Of a DNA stretch of 64,000 nucleotides, positions 11,436 through 22,984 are shown piece by piece. Within the stretch, counting starts at the first letter, position 1. Each line of letters begins with the position of its first letter. This DNA comes from Flaccisagitta enflata. Lineage: Eukaryota; Chaetognatha; Sagittoidea; Aphragmophora. A model generated the notes under the pieces. The model was not told the DNA's origin. It did no database searches and worked only from the letters and a program-made list of their open reading frames with translations. The DNA lies in contig OZ231126.1 in assembly GCA_965153355.1 (NCBI GenBank), positions 98,642,001-98,706,000 of the forward strand, written 5' to 3'. Both the position numbers and the translations under genes were made by a program.

Positions 11436-12165
11436 TGTGTCTGAGTTTGTCGAGTTTGAAGTCGGGTTTGAGTGGAGTTTGAATGGGTTTGAGTTGGGTT
11501 TGAGTCGGGTTTGAGGTGGGAGGTTTGAGTCGAGGTTTAGTCGGGTTTGAGTCGGGTTTGAGTCGGTTTGAGTCGGGTTTGAGTCGGAGTTGAGTCAGGA
11601 GTTTGAGTGGGTTTTGAAGTCGGGTTTAGTCGGAGTTTGAGTCTGGAGTTTTAGTCGGGTTTGAGTGGGTTTGATGGGTTTGAGTCGGGTTGAGTGGGGT
11701 TTAGTGAGTTTGAGTGGAGTTTGAGTCGGGTTTAGTCGGAGTTTAGTCGGAGTTTCACGATGGGTTTCACGTGGGTTTGCGTCCGGGTTGGTGGGGTTGC
11801 GTGGTTTGCGTGGGGTTGCGTCGAGTTTGCGTCAGGTTTTGCGTCAGGTTTGCGTCGGGTTTCAAATGGGTTGCGTCGGGTTTGCGTGGGTTTCGTCAAG
11901 GTTTCGTCAGGGTTGGGCGGAGTTGGCGTCGGGTTGACGTGTTACGGGTTGGCGTCGGGTTAGTCAGTTGGCGATCAGGTTGAGCGTCAGTTGGCGTCGG
12001 TTGGCGTCGGGTTGGCGTCGGGTTGGCGTCGGGTTGGCGTCGGGTTGGCGTCGGGTTGGCGTCGGGTTGGCGTCGGGTTGGCGTCGGGTTTGGGTCGGGT
12101 TTGGGTCGGGTTGGGTCGGGTTTGGGTCAGGTTTGGGTCAGGTTTGGGTTAGGTTTAAGTCTGAG
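11436..12165. repeat. 11-bp minisatellite GAGTCGGGTTT and GTCGGGTTGGC
   Basis: Unit shifts to GTCGGGTTTGA, then GTCGGGTTTGC, then GTCGGGTTGGC (most homogeneous at about 11990-12090), then GGGTCGGGTTT. Each stage shares most bases with its neighbour, giving a gradient of sequence and rising GC content across the array. Confidence 0.93.
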
Positions 12166-12255
12166 TTTCGATAAAAAGATACAATAAAAAGATACAATAG
12201 TCAGGTCAGTTCAGTTATGTTTGTCCTGCACGCGACTTAAAGGTGTTGGCCTTGT

Positions 12256-12595
12256 TTTTTAGAATCTTGGTAGTTAGACCCGGGGCAACCATAACGAGTC
12301 AGTGTGAGCACCTGACATTCGTTTAGTAGCAAATTATAAGCTTAAAACTGCTAAAAATTCGACCGTCAGCTAAAATTTGGATCATAGGAGTTATTTTTTG
12401 ATATGCCACCCATAAACCGAGCTGAAGGTACCCCAGCTTCAGGTACCCCAGCTTCAGGGAGTCAGAGGCGGCGCATAAATATTGCTCTGATGACCAGCAA
12501 TAAACCCTATGGTTTTCATCCATCAATTGTGGGGTTGGGTTATAATTTCGTTGCAGAAGTTTGTTATTCTAGGATCTCAGTAATCTTGAGAAAAA
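12256..12595. other. No gene recognised
   Basis: Includes a short tandem duplication of GGTACCCCAGCTTCA near 12427-12456; nothing else is identified. Confidence 0.5.
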
Positions 12596-12781
12596 ACAAG
12601 GCCGGATACACGGCTACCGAAGTCGCGTGCGGGTGGGCTGGGGCCATATTCGAGGTCACCAGACCAATTGGGCTGGAGCAGTGAGGTCAAAGAAATAAAA
12701 TCATAAAAAAGTGAAGTGTGACCAACAAACCGACGGACAAACCGACGGGTTGTAGAGGTCGCGTGCGCGCGAAACTAAAAA
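12596..12781 (+). mobile_element. A-family hairpin element, near complete
   Basis: Starts CAAGGCCGGATACACGGC, then AAGTCGCGTGCGGGTGGGC (5' arm), a GGGCTGGAGCAGTGAGGTC segment, A-rich sequence, GACGGAC tetranucleotides and GGGTTGTAGAG. The 3' hairpin has one inserted base on each side compared with the standard palindrome (AGGTCGCGTGCGCGCGAAACT). Confidence 0.88.
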
Positions 12782-13906
12782 GAATTTTGTTATATTGCAG
12801 CAGTTGTTTTTTAAGTCGTTCCTAATTTTCTTTACCTGTTCTTGTTGCAATAATGATGGAAAATAAATACACAATCATTCGAATATCCGGTGTTGATCCC
12901 AGTTGTGCAGTGTTTGCACGCTTGTTTTGGATTAACTGTCAAAGAGATCAATTTTTGTATAGATATGGAGACTATTCATCACAGGAACTAAAAATGCTGG
13001 CCTTGCCCAAATACTTAAAAAAAAACAACAAAAAAAAAAACACAGTTATACGGAAAGACCAACCGATAAATTTTTGACTGGGTTTTAAGAAATATCAACA
13101 GTTCATCACAATTGTATTGAAAGGGTTGCAATAATTATTTATAATGGCCAAGTGATAATGAGAAAATTACTCCTTATTTTTTCACTTGATAATGATGAAA
13201 AACGCAACATTCACTGCGCTGAACTGATCGCCAGTACTCTTACCAAAGACATGAACCACTTGATTGGCAATGTAAGCGTCAATGGGATGGGATTGCAGTT
13301 GATTTGCCACCATGCACCAAAAGTAAAACTGAACTTAGGAAAACTCAAGTTAGAGAGTGTTACAAGAAAAGCGACTCGCAGCCTTTATATATCCCTCAAT
13401 GCGGCTCCCGTCGATGCTTTATGGCGCGTCGATGAGAAGTTGTTAGGCTGCGTAACGAGAGACGCCGCTGCGCCACTGACGTCAGGCCAGCTCAGTTGGA
13501 CGCGGTGTTGATGTCGAGAGCAACTGTTATGACGGGTAATCAATTAGATCCGTGGATGAGTGATGTCGGATGTGGATTAAAAATAACCAAGCTACTCGCC
13601 ATTGTTGATTGGCCCACCGTGTTCAGTTGTCGGTGTCGTATGGGGCGTGGGTTTGCCACTTTGCCTGGGGAGTGGGGCCCGGGTGTTGAGAATTCTACTA
13701 TCCTTGTCGAGTCACTCGAGTGATGACAAACTGGTACATGGCATACATACCTATCATCATGTTGTTCAAATCTACTCGACTCTACCAACCCCTTATAGGC
13801 TTATTCGTTTTTAGATGAGTATTATCGCCATCTCTACTCGACTCTTACCAACCCCTTATTCGAAGACCATTCCTTTGAATGCGTATTTCTCAACAGTCCA
13901 CGCACA
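12782..13906. other. No gene recognised; one uninterpreted 119-codon frame
   Basis: An open frame at 13152-13511 (+) is the longest non-repetitive one nearby, but I see no domain, signal or codon pattern supporting it. GC content rises around 13.3-13.8 kb without a clear explanation. Confidence 0.35.
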
Positions 13907-14063
13907 TTTTTAGTCGCGGACACGCAACTCTACACCTGCCGTGTCCGGTCGGTCAGTCGGTCGATCCGTCGGTCAATCCGTCACATTTCTGAATTGAGCA
14001 TTTTTTGCGGTACTGCTCCTGCCCAACCGTCCGCGACTGGATTGCCGTGTATCCGGCCTTGTT
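13907..14063 (-). mobile_element. A' hairpin element, complete short copy
   Basis: Minus strand: AACAAGGCCGGATACACGGC, arm CCAGTCGCGGACGGTTGGGC, a short middle, GACCGAC/GACGG tract, then the terminal hairpin AGTTGCGTGTCCGCGACT and AAAAA. The arm GTCGCGGAC is the complement of the hairpin's GTCCGCGAC, unlike the GTCGCGTGC arm of the main A family. Confidence 0.87.
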
Positions 14064-14165
14064 TACACATCGGCGCACCTAGTTTCTTACGACGGCGTGC
14101 CCACGAAGGCATCGTTTAGGGTATCAAATTGGGTCAAAACAGAAAACATATAAGAATGAAAATAG

Positions 14166-14387
14166 AACAAGGACATTAAACCTAAGTTGCGTGCGTTGGT
14201 TCTTTAAGAAAAGTCAGGCAGACAGACAGATGAACAGACTTTTAAAATTTTTGAACTAGCAACAAAAATCCTTAAAAACAACTTTGTGACAAACCAATGG
14301 ATGGACAGACAAACAGAAAAACGGACACAGTTGGATGGATGGAGAGATGGACCAAAAGGTTGCTCATAGAGGCGTACATAAAAACAT
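14166..14387 (+). mobile_element. K-type hairpin element
   Basis: Begins AACAAGGACATTAAACCTAA then GTTGCGTGCG, has (GACA)-rich tetranucleotides, and ends CATAGAGGCGTACATAAAAA, a decayed version of the usual hairpin end. A relative starts at 60.95 kb. Confidence 0.6.
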
Positions 14388-14917
14388 TCAAAAACGTTTA
14401 AGATGACTTTTATTTTTTTTGGCCACTGATAGAGGGCTGGTTGAAATGAAAGTTTGCATATAAAAAAAAATGAAAAAACAAAAAATATAATTTTTTTCAA
14501 ATCATTTTGAGAGAGATACGTTTTTGAAAAATGAAAAGTGTTTCTGTGTGTGGCTTTATTATAATTTTGACTTTAAAAAAAAAGTTATCAAAATTTCACT
14601 GAAAATCTTGATTTTCCTGCTTTTTATTGTATCCAGTGACTTCTTGTCCAATAAAATAAATTGTGGATAAATAATTACCCCATTATTGATGCAAAAGTGA
14701 GTTGAAGCACTTCACTTTTCCCTGGCAGATCTGACGTCCTACGCTCTTTGCCCTCTTCCGCTCTCAACTACCCTCATTCTCGTTGTCCTACCAAACTTCA
14801 GTTTTATCCTTTACTCAATCGGCTTTAATTCATGTTGGATGATGATGTTTTGCCTTTCTTTCCATTGAATAAAGGATTATGAAGCGCAAGCGCGGCGATT
14901 TGCTGAGTGCACATGTT
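14388..14917. other. No gene recognised
   Basis: AT-rich sequence without visible repeats or coding signal. Confidence 0.5.
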
Positions 14918-15000
14918 TAATCATGCACACGCGATACTATAATCCGATATATCTCTCAGTCGGTCGGTCTTTCTATTGGTTACACTTAGCTTTTTTGGAT
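14918..15000 (-). mobile_element. A-family fragment, 3' end
   Basis: Degenerate terminal hairpin (CATGCACACGCGATACT region), then TATAATCCG and a CAGTCGGTCGGTC tract, then a T-rich run, in minus orientation. The 5' half is absent. Confidence 0.6.
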
Positions 15001-16091
15001 CTTTGCGAGCAGTTTTTTGCAGTGGCAATCAACATGGTAGGGATTTTTACAGTAATATTTCAGTTGCGATATTTGAGGGTAGCAAAAGTATGTTTACTTT
15101 AAAATTGTAGGGCGCATCATTCATTACCTTGCCAAGCATGTTTCCCTGCCTCAGGGAATCTCTCACCTTGGACTCAATGAACGGTCCATTGTGCATATCT
15201 TTGTTCGCTCGTTTTCATATACAGTTACACCCCGCTACAGTTACACCCCGCTATAACGAACCCAAGAGAAACAGATATCCGTCTTTAACAGATATGAAGC
15301 CCCTAGGACCAGAAAAGAACTTAAAACTGATGAGAAAGATGATGATGGAAAAAGGGCCGATCGATGTTAGTTATATTTTAGCTCCCGTTTGAACGTGTTG
15401 AGGAAACGTCCAGTGTGAACGTGGAATAACAGCGATTAAAAGGGAAAAAGAGAGTGTTCTCGACTCTTGGTTCCAAGGAAATCCTGTTAAATTTGAGATT
15501 CTGCAATATTTCCTTTTTTTCACTCTTGATACTAGTATCTACCTTGGGGAAGGCGTTTTATTCACACCAAAAACCTTTCTATATCCTTAGTTTTGTTTTT
15601 AATGGGGGGGGAGACTTGGAGAATTTTATCACAATAAGGTCGGTTATAGCTTTTGTAGTAGTCTAATAAAAAAGATTGTCTTCACCCTAGCTTATGGACC
15701 GCTCAAGAACTAGAAGTGTTACATAGTAAAGGCTGTAGGGGGCGCAAAAACTTTTGGTCTCTCCACAGTCCTCACCTCTCTCCACAGTCCTCACCTCTCT
15801 CAATCGGTTATTCTGTAAATGATTGGACCTAATCCTATTTTTATTCATGCATTAGTAGTAAGATATGCTGGAAGGAGAAAAGTAGAAATTTCGTCTCGGC
15901 GACCAACGCCTTTATGAGCGCTAAAACAATTGGCGCCCGGGAGGCGGAAGTAAGAGCTTTCCGTCAAAATAAACAAAGGCGTGAAATGAAGTTTCCTATC
16001 TCGACGGGACACGCGCGTAATTTTAGTGTTTGCGAGTGTTGGAATTAGAGGGAAGGCTCGGTATTTCGTTGCCAATCCAGAAATGTTATTC
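15001..16091. other. No gene; possible pogo/Tc1-like terminus
   Basis: Around 15223-15262 the motif ACAGTTACACCCCGCTA is present twice in tandem, the second time followed by TAACGAACCC, which resembles a pogo/Tc1-type inverted-repeat end. I found no convincing partner end. A 264-bp open frame here (15129-15392) spans this motif and is not supported. Confidence 0.4.
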
Positions 16092-16215
16092 GTCGCGTGC
16101 CACGCAACTCAACACCCCGCTTTGTCCGTCCGTTGGTTGGTTACAGTTTACTTATTAATTTTTTTGTGGTCTTTAGCCTCACTGCTCCGGCCCAAATGCT
16201 CTAGTGCCCTCGAAA
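16092..16215 (-). mobile_element. A-family fragment
   Basis: Minus-strand 3' part: GTCGCGTGCCACGCAACTC hairpin remnant, CACCCCGCTTTGTCCGTCCG complement of the GACGGAC tract, then the CACTGCTCC-GCCCAAATGC segment of the middle. The 5' end is missing. Confidence 0.75.
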
Positions 16216-16261
16216 TAAGAAGAGAAGCAAAGAAGAACATAAAGACAAATATGTGTGTGTG

Positions 16262-16477
16262 TGAGAAAGAAAGAAAGAAAGAAAGAAGAAGAAAGAAAGA
16301 AGAAAGAAGAAGAAGAAAATGAGAGAGAGAAGAAGAAAAAGAGAGAAAGGAGAAAGAAGAAAGAAAATGAAGAAGAAATGAGAAAGAGAGAAAGAAAGAA
16401 AGAGAGAAAGAAAGAAAGAGAGAAAGAAAGAAAGAGAGAGAGGGAGAGAGAGGGAGAGAGAGAGAGAGAGAGAGAGA
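16262..16477. repeat. Purine tract (GAAA)n / (GA)n
   Basis: Mixed GAAA, GAA and GA units ending in a short pure GA run. Arg/Lys/Glu-rich frames here are artefacts. Confidence 0.95.
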
Positions 16478-17243
16478 TATGATGGACAAGCTGAATTATT
16501 TCCCCAACTGAATGCCATTTTGACGCGTGGGTGTTTAATTTACCTATCTTCCACTTCAGTCACGCTTTTAAACCATGGCTGCTGTGTAGTATTAGAAATT
16601 AAGGTAACTTCAGTTTAATTTATCACTATTTCGATACCAAACGGCCGTAACTCAATAGATATGAGTTGACTCGAAAAAGTTTCCCTCTCGTACTACAGCG
16701 CATCGTCTTTTACGATGTAACTCTGGCCCGGTCACACTCATCAATCGTTTATTTCGGATCTGAGTCGACCTTTCAAACCATCATCATTGCCTGCCAATCG
16801 CTCCTTTGAAAACCGATCCTGTTTGCCCCTTATTCGCCAAATGGGTTAGCGATGTCTTTCTGACAGATCATCCATTCAATTTTGACAAGACTTGTTATTG
16901 AATCGGCGAAAACATAAGCAATATCGTAGTCTTTTATTTTCAAACATGTTTCTGTCGAACTATGCCACACACATAATATGATCCATCAAATAAGTTTTCC
17001 CATAAAATTTGCTCCCCTTTGTTCAGTGGTTTCTAAAATTTATTTATAAAGCAAAACATGAATCCCTCTCATCAATTTCAAATCCAACTTGCGGCTCTCA
17101 ATGTTCTCGAGTTAAGATTGGTTGATTTATGTTAGCTGAATGTTACATCATCAGGGTGGGTAAGATAAATGCGCTTTTAAATCCTGGCTCATTCCCAAAC
17201 ACGCTGAGCCAATAGACTGAAAAGTGAAAACCCATAGCAAGAT

Positions 17244-17248
<5 letters not shown>
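16478..17248. other. No gene recognised
   Basis: Unique-looking sequence; no repeats or coding signal identified. Confidence 0.5.

Positions 17249-17281
<33 letters not shown>
17249..17281. repeat. (GA)n microsatellite
   Basis: About 16 GA units in otherwise unremarkable sequence. Flanks to 17619 hold nothing I recognise. Confidence 0.95.
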
Positions 17282-17285
<4 letters not shown>

Positions 17286-17619
17286 TGCATTTTCCTCTAT
17301 CGTCTGTATTTGATTTTGATAAGATTTGATGATAACGTTCAGCTTAATAACGTGAACTTTGCCGCTATTTAATTGGTTATTTCTCATGGGCTTAACAGTT
17401 ACATCGCTCTAAAGAAGAGGGTGAATTTTTTTTCATGATCTTTGCGCTCGACCAAATAAAAAAAGAAAAAAAAGATTCTCACGCCTTGAGAACCAACATC
17501 ATAAAATGAAATGATATTTTGAAGGTATTTCTCATATCAATGTCACTTTTTCCGTAAACCATAGAATTGGTTGATCCTTGGCATGTATTTAGAGTGTTAA
17601 CATGTATTGAGTGAAAGAA

Positions 17620-17778
17620 ACAAGGCCGGATACACGGCCAATACCAGTCGCGGACGGGTGGGCAGCGGGGCGGAAATGCGTTTTTCACGCACCAGCTCGA
17701 TCACCACGGACCGACCGACCGACGCCGATAAACGGACGGACAAAGCCTCTTATAGAGTCGCTAGTCCGCGACTAAAAA
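17620..17778 (+). mobile_element. A' hairpin element, complete
   Basis: CAAGGCCGGATACACGGCC, arm CAGTCGCGGACGGGTGGGC (17646), GACCGACCGAC tract, GGACAAAGCCTCTTATAG, hairpin AGTCGCTAGTCCGCGACT (17756-17773) and AAAAA. Arm and hairpin share GTCGCGGAC / GTCCGCGAC. About 159 bp in all. Confidence 0.9.
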
Positions 17779-18089
17779 CTATGATCAAAGAGAAAGGATG
17801 AAGTAACAAAAAGGTGTGCGCTGTGATAGGTCTAATAGAAAGGGTGATGAACTTAGAAGAAAGACAAACATTTTACAGCATTTTCATTGTTCTTGATATT
17901 CAATAAAATGTTGTAACCTGCTGCTTTGTAGCTCCATTGACATTTTCCTTAATTTTTTTAAAAGACAAACGCAAACTAAATAAGAATGTTCTTAATTTAA
18001 GGTTAAGTATTGCGTCTAAATTAGAAAAAAATTTAAGAACGTTTAGGCCTTGAAACTGCCCAAAATGTAAGAAAATTGAAGGCTTGCCC

Positions 18090-18306
18090 AAAAAGTGACG
18101 TTCTTATAAATCAATTAGCGCGGGGTCACAATATCGTTGCGCACGGGTTGGCAGGGGCTTCCAACCCCTATCCACTTTCAAGCATACACAAAAAGTATCA
18201 AAAACGCTCGTTTTTCCACTTCCCGACTCGATCACCATGGACAAACAGACCAAAGGATGGACTGACGGACAATGCCTCTTAAAGAGTTGCGTGTCCGCAA
18301 CTAAAA
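18090..18306 (+). mobile_element. A'-like element, tandem member 1
   Basis: Degenerate 5' part (GTTGCGCACGGGTTGGCAGG), then GGACAAACAGACC tract, AATGCCTCTTAAAG, and terminal hairpin AGTTGCGTGTCCGCAACT followed by AAAAAC. The first base pairs of the hairpin are T-A instead of C-G on both sides, a compensated change. The 5' limit is uncertain. Confidence 0.75.
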
Positions 18307-18444
18307 ACAAGGCCGGTTACACGGCAAGATAGTCGTGGACGGTTGGGCAGAGGCTGCAATGTAAAAACTGTTTATATTTGTGACTGACCAACCGACGGAC
18401 CGACCGACGCGGCAAGGTGTAGACTCGCGTGTCCGCGACTAATA
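18306..18444 (+). mobile_element. A' element, tandem member 2
   Basis: Starts directly where member 1 ends: ACAAGGCCGGTTACACGGC, arm TAGTCGTGGACGGTTGGGC, tetranucleotide tract, GGTGTAGACTCGCGTGTCCG then CGACTAA. Complete but short (about 139 bp). Confidence 0.85.
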
Positions 18445-18449
18445 AGTGA

Positions 18450-18614
18450 TGTCGCTTGTCCATTTATGCGTCACATGCGCGATATTTTGAGAGGCATGTT
18501 AAATGCGCGAATTCTCACTTTCCAATTCGAGCTCGACTGACAGACCATTAGACGGACAGACGGACCAACGGACGGACAAAGCCTCTTATAGAGTCGCTAG
18601 TCCGCGACTAAAAA
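18450..18614 (+). mobile_element. A' element, tandem member 3 (degenerate 5' end)
   Basis: A recognisable 3' half: GACGGACAGACGGACC tract, ACAAAGCCTCTTATAG, hairpin AGTCGCTAGTCCGCGACT, AAAAAC. The first part is poorly conserved. With members 1 and 2 it forms a head-to-tail cluster. Confidence 0.78.
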
Positions 18615-18983
18615 CACTTTCAATCACTGAATAAACCCCAGAAAAAATATTTTGGACTCACACAAAGAATCAATGGAATAAAAGCAATTTCGTTGAAACT
18701 TATACGTTAGCTCCTGAGCGAGATTTCTAGCTTGAAAATTAAGATATCGCCTTAATTTTTTTGCATTTATCTCAAATGAGCCATTTTAGAGATAATACCA
18801 GGTTCCCCATGGTATATTGAAAGTAAAACCGGGCAATAAAATTAGCATTTCTCTCTGCTACACATTTGTTACACAATTTATAACCAAAACTGATCATTGT
18901 TTTGAACAGAAAACACATGAAAATTGCAGTTAAGGGGGAAATTCAACTAAGTTGCGACCAAAGGTACAGCTTCAGGGTAGAAA
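18615..18983. other. No feature recognised
   Basis: AT-rich flank of the giant foldback element. Confidence 0.5.
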
Positions 18984-19032
18984 ATTGATTAGTCAGTGTG
19001 ATACGTATCGATATGTTGCTCAGATTACCTGG

Positions 19033-20344
19033 CTTTGTAGAGACATTTGTAGAGACATTTGTAGAGACATTTGTAGAGACATTTGTAGAGACATTTGTAG
19101 AGACATTTGTAGAGACATTTGTAGAGACATTTGTAGAGACATTTGTAGAGACATTTGTAGAGACATTTGTAGAGACATTTGTAGAGACATTTGTAGAGAC
19201 ATTTGTAGAGACATTTGTAGAGACATTTGTAGAGACATTTGTAGAGACATTTGTAAAGATATTTGTAGAGATATTTGTAGAGATATTTGTAGAGATATTT
19301 GTAGAGATATTTGTAGAGATATTTGTAGAGATATTTGTAGAGATATTTGTAGAGATATTTGTAGAGATATTTGTAGAGATATTTGTAGAGATATTTGTAG
19401 AGATATTTGTAGAGATATTTGTAGAGATATTTGTAGAGATATTTGTAGAGATATTTGTAGAGATATTTGTGGAGATATTTGTGGAGATATTTGTGGAGAT
19501 ATTTGTGGAGATATATGTGGAGATATTTGTGGAGATATATGTGGAGATATTTGTGGAGATATTTGTAGAGATATTTGTAGAGATATTTGTAGAGATATTT
19601 GTAGAGATATTTGTTGAGATATTTGTAGAGATATTTGTGGAGATATTTGTGGAGATATTTGTGGAGATATTTGTGGAGATATTTGTGGAGATATTCGTGG
19701 AGATATTCGTAGAGATATTTGTAGAGATATTTGTAGAGATATTTGTAGAGATATTTGTAGAGATATTTGTAGAGATATTTGTAGCGTATTTGTGTGATAT
19801 TTGTGGAGATATTTGTGGAGATATTTGTGGAGATATTTGTGGAGATGTTGTGGAAGGAGATATTTGTGGAGATATTTGTGAGATAATTTATTGGAGATAT
19901 TTAGTGGAGATATTTGTGGAGATATTTGTGGAGAGATATTTGTGGAGATATTTGTGGAGATATTTGTGGAGATATTTGTGGAGATATTTGTGGAGATATT
20001 TGTGGAGATATTTGTGGAGATATTTGTGGAGATATTTGTGGAGATATTTGTGGAGATATTTGTGGAGATATTTGTGGAGATATTTGTGGAGATATTTGTG
20101 AAGATATTTGTGGAGATATTTGTGGAGATATTTGTGGAGATATTTGTGGAGATATTTGTGGAGATATTTGTAGAGACATTCTTATTGATATTTGTAGAGA
20201 TATTTGTAGAGATATGAAGAGATATTTGTAGAGATATTTGTAGAGATATTTGTAGAGATATTTGTAAAGATATTTGTAGAGATATTTGTAGAGATATTTG
20301 TAGAGATATTTGTAGAGATATTTGTAGAGATAAATGTAGAGATA
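19033..20344 (+). repeat. 12-bp array, left arm
   Basis: Homogeneous blocks in order: ATTTGTAGAGAC (about 18 units to 19.25 kb), ATATTTGTAGAG, then ATATTTGTGGAG from about 19.47 kb, returning to GTAGAG near the end. Because the unit is 12 bp the frame stays open on both strands; the 367-codon and similar frames here are repeat artefacts. Confidence 0.97.
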
Positions 20345-20640
20345 TATAAATGTATATATCTCCACAAACATCCCCACAAACATCCCCACAAAAATCTCCA
20401 CAAAAATCTCCACAAAAATCTCCACAAAAATCTCCACAAAAATCTCCACAAAAATCTCCACAAAAATCTCCACAAAAATCTCCACAAAAATCTCCACAAA
20501 AATCTCCACAAAAATCTCCACAAAAATCTCCAAAAATATCTTAAAAAATATATCCAAAAATATCTCCACAAAAATGTCCACAAAAATAACTACAAATATC
20601 TCACAAAATCTCACATAAATACTCACAAGAAATCTCCACA
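20345..20640 (-). repeat. 12-bp array, inverted, CCACAAAAATCT variant
   Basis: Directly after the plus-oriented arm the unit appears in reverse complement (ATCTCCACAAAA). The abrupt switch at 20345-20350 is the apex of a potential cruciform. Confidence 0.95.
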
Positions 20641-21460
20641 AAAATGTAAATGTCACAAATCTTTCACAATATTATCACAAACTCTGTCACAAATGTATCA
20701 CAAATATCTTACAAATATGTCACAGATATGTCACATTATACAAAATGTCTCACAGTGTACTCACAAAATGTGTATGTGTGTACTCACAAATAATATCCAT
20801 AAATGTCTTTCACAGCATTATCACAGTGTCTCACCAAATGTCTCCACAAATATCTCACAGAATAATATTTCACAAAATGTCTTCACCAATATCTATCTTA
20901 CAGTAATAATATACAAATATTTATACACAGCTCAATATATACAATGTCTCTAAAATGTCTCTACAAATGTCTCTACAAACAAATCTCTAATGATCTGCAA
21001 ATGTCTCTACAAATGTCTCTGCAATATCTGCAAGTATCTTTGTCTCTCTACAAATAATAAATATACAAATAATATACTGAGTGTGTCTTTACAAATAATA
21101 TACTACAGTAATATAAATATATACTATAATGTAATACAAATGTCATAGACAATAATCTATAGATAAATGAATGTAAAATATCTTGCAAATGAATGTATAG
21201 ATGTGTCTTACAAAAATAATGTATATAAAATGTCTCTATAATAATATACACAATTAATCATACAAATGTATATACGAAATAATCTACAATGATATACAAT
21301 GATGTCTTGCAAATGTTAACTCACAAATGATAATATACAAATATCTCTGCAAAATAATATACACAGATAATGTACACAAATAATAATATACAAATATCTC
21401 TACAAATAATATACTACAAATAATGTCTTTTTCTTGTATCTTAATGTGCTCACAATAATC
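20641..21460 (-). repeat. Degenerate section of the foldback array
   Basis: Units are still visible as scattered TCACAAAT, TCTCTACAAAT and ACAAATAATATAC but with many indels. A decayed core of the right arm. Confidence 0.8.
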
Positions 21461-22845
21461 TTCTACAAATATCTCTACCAAATATCTTTTTACAAATATC
21501 TCTACAAATATCTCTACAAATATCTCTCTACAAATATCTCTACAAATATCTCTACAAATATCTCTACAAATATCTCTACAAATATCTCTACAAATATCTC
21601 TCTAATATCTCTACAAATGTCTCCACAAATATCTCCACAAATATCTCTACAAAAATCTCCAAGAAAATCTCCACTGAAATCTCTAGAAATCTCCACCAAA
21701 TCTCCACAAGAAATCTCTAAAATATCTCTACAAATATCTCTACAAATATCTCTACAAATATCTCTACAAATATCTCTACAAATGTCTCTACAAATGTCTC
21801 TACAAACGTCTACAAACGTCTCTACAAATATCTCTACAAATATCTCTACAAATATCTCTACAAATATCTCTACAAATATCTCTACAAATATCTCTACAAA
21901 TATCTCGACAAATATCTCTACAAATATCTCTACAAATATCTCTACAAATATCTCTACAAATATCTCTACAAATATCTCTACAAATATCTCTACAAATATC
22001 TCTGATAATATCTACAAATATCTCTGAAATATCTCGACAAATATCTCTACAAATGTCTCTACAAATATCTCTACAAATATCTCTACAAATATCTCTACAA
22101 ATATCTTCTCTAAATATCTCTACAAATATCTCTACAAATATCTATACAAATGTCTCTACAAATGTCTCTACAAATGTCTCTACAAATGTCTCTACAAATA
22201 TCTCTACAAATATCTCTACAAATATCTCTACAAATATCATTACAAATATCTCTTCTCTACAAATATCTCTACAAATGTCTCTACAAATGTCTCTACAAAT
22301 GTCTCTACAAATGTCTCTACAAATATCTCTGCAAATATCTCTACAAATATCTCTACAAATAATATACCACAAATATCTCTACAAATATCTCTGTAAATAT
22401 CTCTATAAATATCTCTACAAATATCTCTACAAATATCTCTACAAATATCTCAACAAATATCTCTACAAATATCTCTACAAATATCTCTACAAATATCTCC
22501 ACAAATATCTCCACAAATATCTCCACAAATATCTCTACAAATATCTCTACAAATATCTCTACAAATATCTCTACAAATATCTCTACAAATATCTATACAA
22601 ATGTCTCTAAAAATGTCTCTACAAACGTCTCTACAAACGTCTCTACAAATGTCTCTACAAATGTCTCTACAAATATCTCTACAAATATCTCTACAAATAT
22701 CTCTACAAATGTCTCTACAAATATCTCTACAAATATCTCTACAAATATCTCTACAAATGTCTCTACAAATATCTCTACAAATATCTCTATAAATATCTCT
22801 ACAAATATCTCTACAAATACCTCTACAAATATCTCTGCAAATACC
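21461..22845 (-). repeat. 12-bp array, right arm part 1
   Basis: About 115 units of ATCTCTACAAAT (reverse complement of the left-arm unit) with GTCTCTACAAAT blocks near 21.78, 22.15, 22.27 and 22.6 kb. Open frames are artefacts. Confidence 0.97.
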
Positions 22846-22984
22846 ATGCCAAGAGGTTACTAGATATACTAAGTTATAAATCAATCCTTGGCAAGGTTCT
22901 ACCAAATTAAATCTTGGCAGGGTGATCCTTATTATTCGGCAGGGTGCGTGGAAAACTTGGCAGGGTGGTCCTAAAAGGATAACT
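22846..22984. other. Unique island inside the right arm
   Basis: 139 bp of non-12-mer sequence containing four short TTGGCAGGGT/TTGGCAAGGT-like repeats. It interrupts the array; could be an insertion or a remnant of the original internal region. Confidence 0.7.

Larger units (their letters stand above)
9453..12255 (-). mobile_element. A2 hairpin element with a 2.7-kb evolving minisatellite
   Basis: The minus-strand 3' end lies at the left: palindrome AGTCGCGTGCACGCGACT (9458-9475) followed by AAAAA. The 5' end lies at the right: AACAAGGCCAACACCTTTAA then GTCGCGTGC (12225-12255). The same two ends enclose only about 270 and 220 bp at 29.4 and 29.9 kb. Between them here is a chain of tandem repeats whose unit changes gradually, so this copy is an expanded relative. 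No protein is encoded. Confidence 0.82.

Noticed and set aside
13152-13511. Possible 119-residue protein
   Set aside because: No recognisable motif, signal peptide, splice context or homolog that I can name; length is compatible with chance.
15223-15660. A complete pogo-like MITE
   Set aside because: Left-type motif present (duplicated), but no matching right terminus or TA pair could be found.
18998-20101. 367-codon open frame of FVEI repeats, and the 405-codon minus-strand frame at 22450-23667
   Set aside because: The 12-bp unit is divisible by three, so several frames on both strands stay open automatically. No start context, domain or frame preference.
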